In this document: piece by piece, positions 14,616-15,091 of the stretch | Numbering within the stretch: position 1 is the stretch's first letter | Layout of the letters: each line of letters begins with the position of its first letter | DNA from: UBA4055 sp036721445 | GTDB lineage: Bacteria > UBA4055 | Assembly (NCBI GenBank): GCA_036721445.1 | Contig: DAIMKZ010000042.1 | Coordinates: 1-15,091 of the forward strand | Reading direction: 5' to 3' | DNA: 15,091 nt | Notes under the pieces: generated by a model | What the model was told of the DNA's origin: nothing | The model's input: only the letters and a program-made list of their open reading frames with translations | Database searches by the model: none | Made by a program: the position numbers and the translations under genes

Positions 14616-15091
14616 ATGCAGAAATTCGACACAGTGATAATCGGCGCCGGAAGCGTCGGACTGCCTCTGAGTTATTATCTTTCATTAAAAGGTAAAAAGG
14701 TGGCCGTAATTGAAAAAGAGCACTCTTACGGAAGAGGCCAGAACAGGGCTGCGATAGGAGGACTGAGAGCGACACATTCAGACCCCGCAAAAATTAAAAT
14801 ATGCCAGATGAGCATAGATATTTTAAAGAGAATGGAAAAGGATCACGGTTTTGAGATCGACTGGCTCGAGGGCGGTTATCTATATCCGATATATGAAGAA
14901 GCAAAGGAGAAAGCTCTAAAAGAACTTCTTGTTAAGCAGAAAAGTTACGGGCTCGATATTGACTGGATAAGCCCTGAAGAGATCAGAGAACTTGTACCCG
15001 GAATAAATATGAACGGTCTCAGAGGAGGAACGTTTTCTCCGCACGACGGATCCGCATCGCCCTTGAAGACAGCAGGAGCTTACTACAGGCT
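14616..15091 (+). CDS. FAD-dependent amine/amino-acid oxidoreductase (DAO family, SoxB/HcnC-like), 3' truncated
   Basis: The frame is open from the ATG at 14616 to the right edge, giving 158 residues of a DAO-family flavoprotein. FDTVIIGAGSVGLPLSYYL (4-22) is the FAD-binding Rossmann turn, with the acidic residue of VAVIEKE (29-35) for the ribose. GQNRAAIGGLRATHSDP (41-57) is the SoxB-like segment near the flavin. SPEEIRELVPGI follows, and SPHDGSASPLKTAGAY matches the usual DG-x-x-x-P segment of substrate-domain entry. The family oxidises the C-N bond of amino acids or N-methylated amines such as sarcosine, glycine, proline or D-amino acids. Its ATG directly follows the TAA of the 688-residue gene and a GGGAGGGAGAG ribosome site lies just before, so both are co-translated and very likely form one complex. 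The substrate is not decidable from this part. Confidence 0.9.
   Translation, partial: MQKFDTVIIGAGSVGLPLSYYLSLKGKKVAVIEKEHSYGRGQNRAAIGGLRATHSDPAKIKICQMSIDILKRMEKDHGFEIDWLEGGYLYPIYEEAKEKALKELLVKQKSYGLDIDWISPEEIRELVPGINMNGLRGGTFSPHDGSASPLKTAGAYYR

Overview
The window looks like a chromosomal segment of a Gram-negative (diderm) bacterium. It encodes two lipoproteins with clear lipoboxes, a signal-peptide protein that resembles an outer-membrane beta-barrel, and surface-polysaccharide glycosyltransferases. The style of the envelope proteins (DNRLRE-like lipoprotein, NPA-motif barrel, TPR lipoprotein) would fit a member of the FCB superphylum or a related candidate phylum. That is an impression from protein style only; there is no rRNA or marker gene here to place the organism. 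I see no tRNA, rRNA, CRISPR array, insertion sequence or phage gene.

Layout. (1) Positions 1-2336, plus strand, are the end of a polysaccharide or cell-surface glycan cluster: a 5'-truncated GT4 glycosyltransferase, a TupA-like ATP-grasp protein and a GT2 glycosyltransferase. This part is visibly AT-rich. (2) Facing it tail to tail with no spacer is a minus-strand Gfo/Idh/MocA dehydrogenase (2337-3401) that resembles the WlbA/WbpB nucleotide-sugar 3-dehydrogenases, so it may supply a sugar precursor. (3) A lone plus-strand three-helix membrane protein of unknown function (3533-4012) follows, overlapping by 19 bp the end of the next minus-strand operon. (4) That operon reads Na+/phosphate cotransporter, PhoU-domain protein, SpoU/TrmH RNA methyltransferase (6705 down to 3994). 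It suggests phosphate uptake with its regulator, plus a co-transcribed RNA methyltransferase.

(5) From a divergent AT-rich promoter region (about 6706-6947) a long, tightly spaced plus-strand gene set runs off the right edge. It contains a lipoprotein with two DNRLRE-like modules, a putative outer-membrane barrel, a TPR lipoprotein, rpiB, glyA, a 688-residue iron-sulfur/FAD oxidoreductase fusion, and the N-terminal part of an FAD-dependent amine/amino-acid oxidoreductase. Gaps are 0 to about 25 nt and no terminator is visible, so this is probably one transcript. It joins an uncharacterised envelope trio to central carbon enzymes (pentose phosphate and serine-glycine-C1) and a probable amino-acid or N-methyl-amine dehydrogenase.

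The most noteworthy items are that oxidoreductase pair, with at least four Fe-S binding regions and FAD on one chain but no THF-binding domain; the envelope trio; a structured leader upstream of the trio; and a PhoU-like protein whose second metal motif appears lost. Nothing here is recognisably a defence system or a mobile element.
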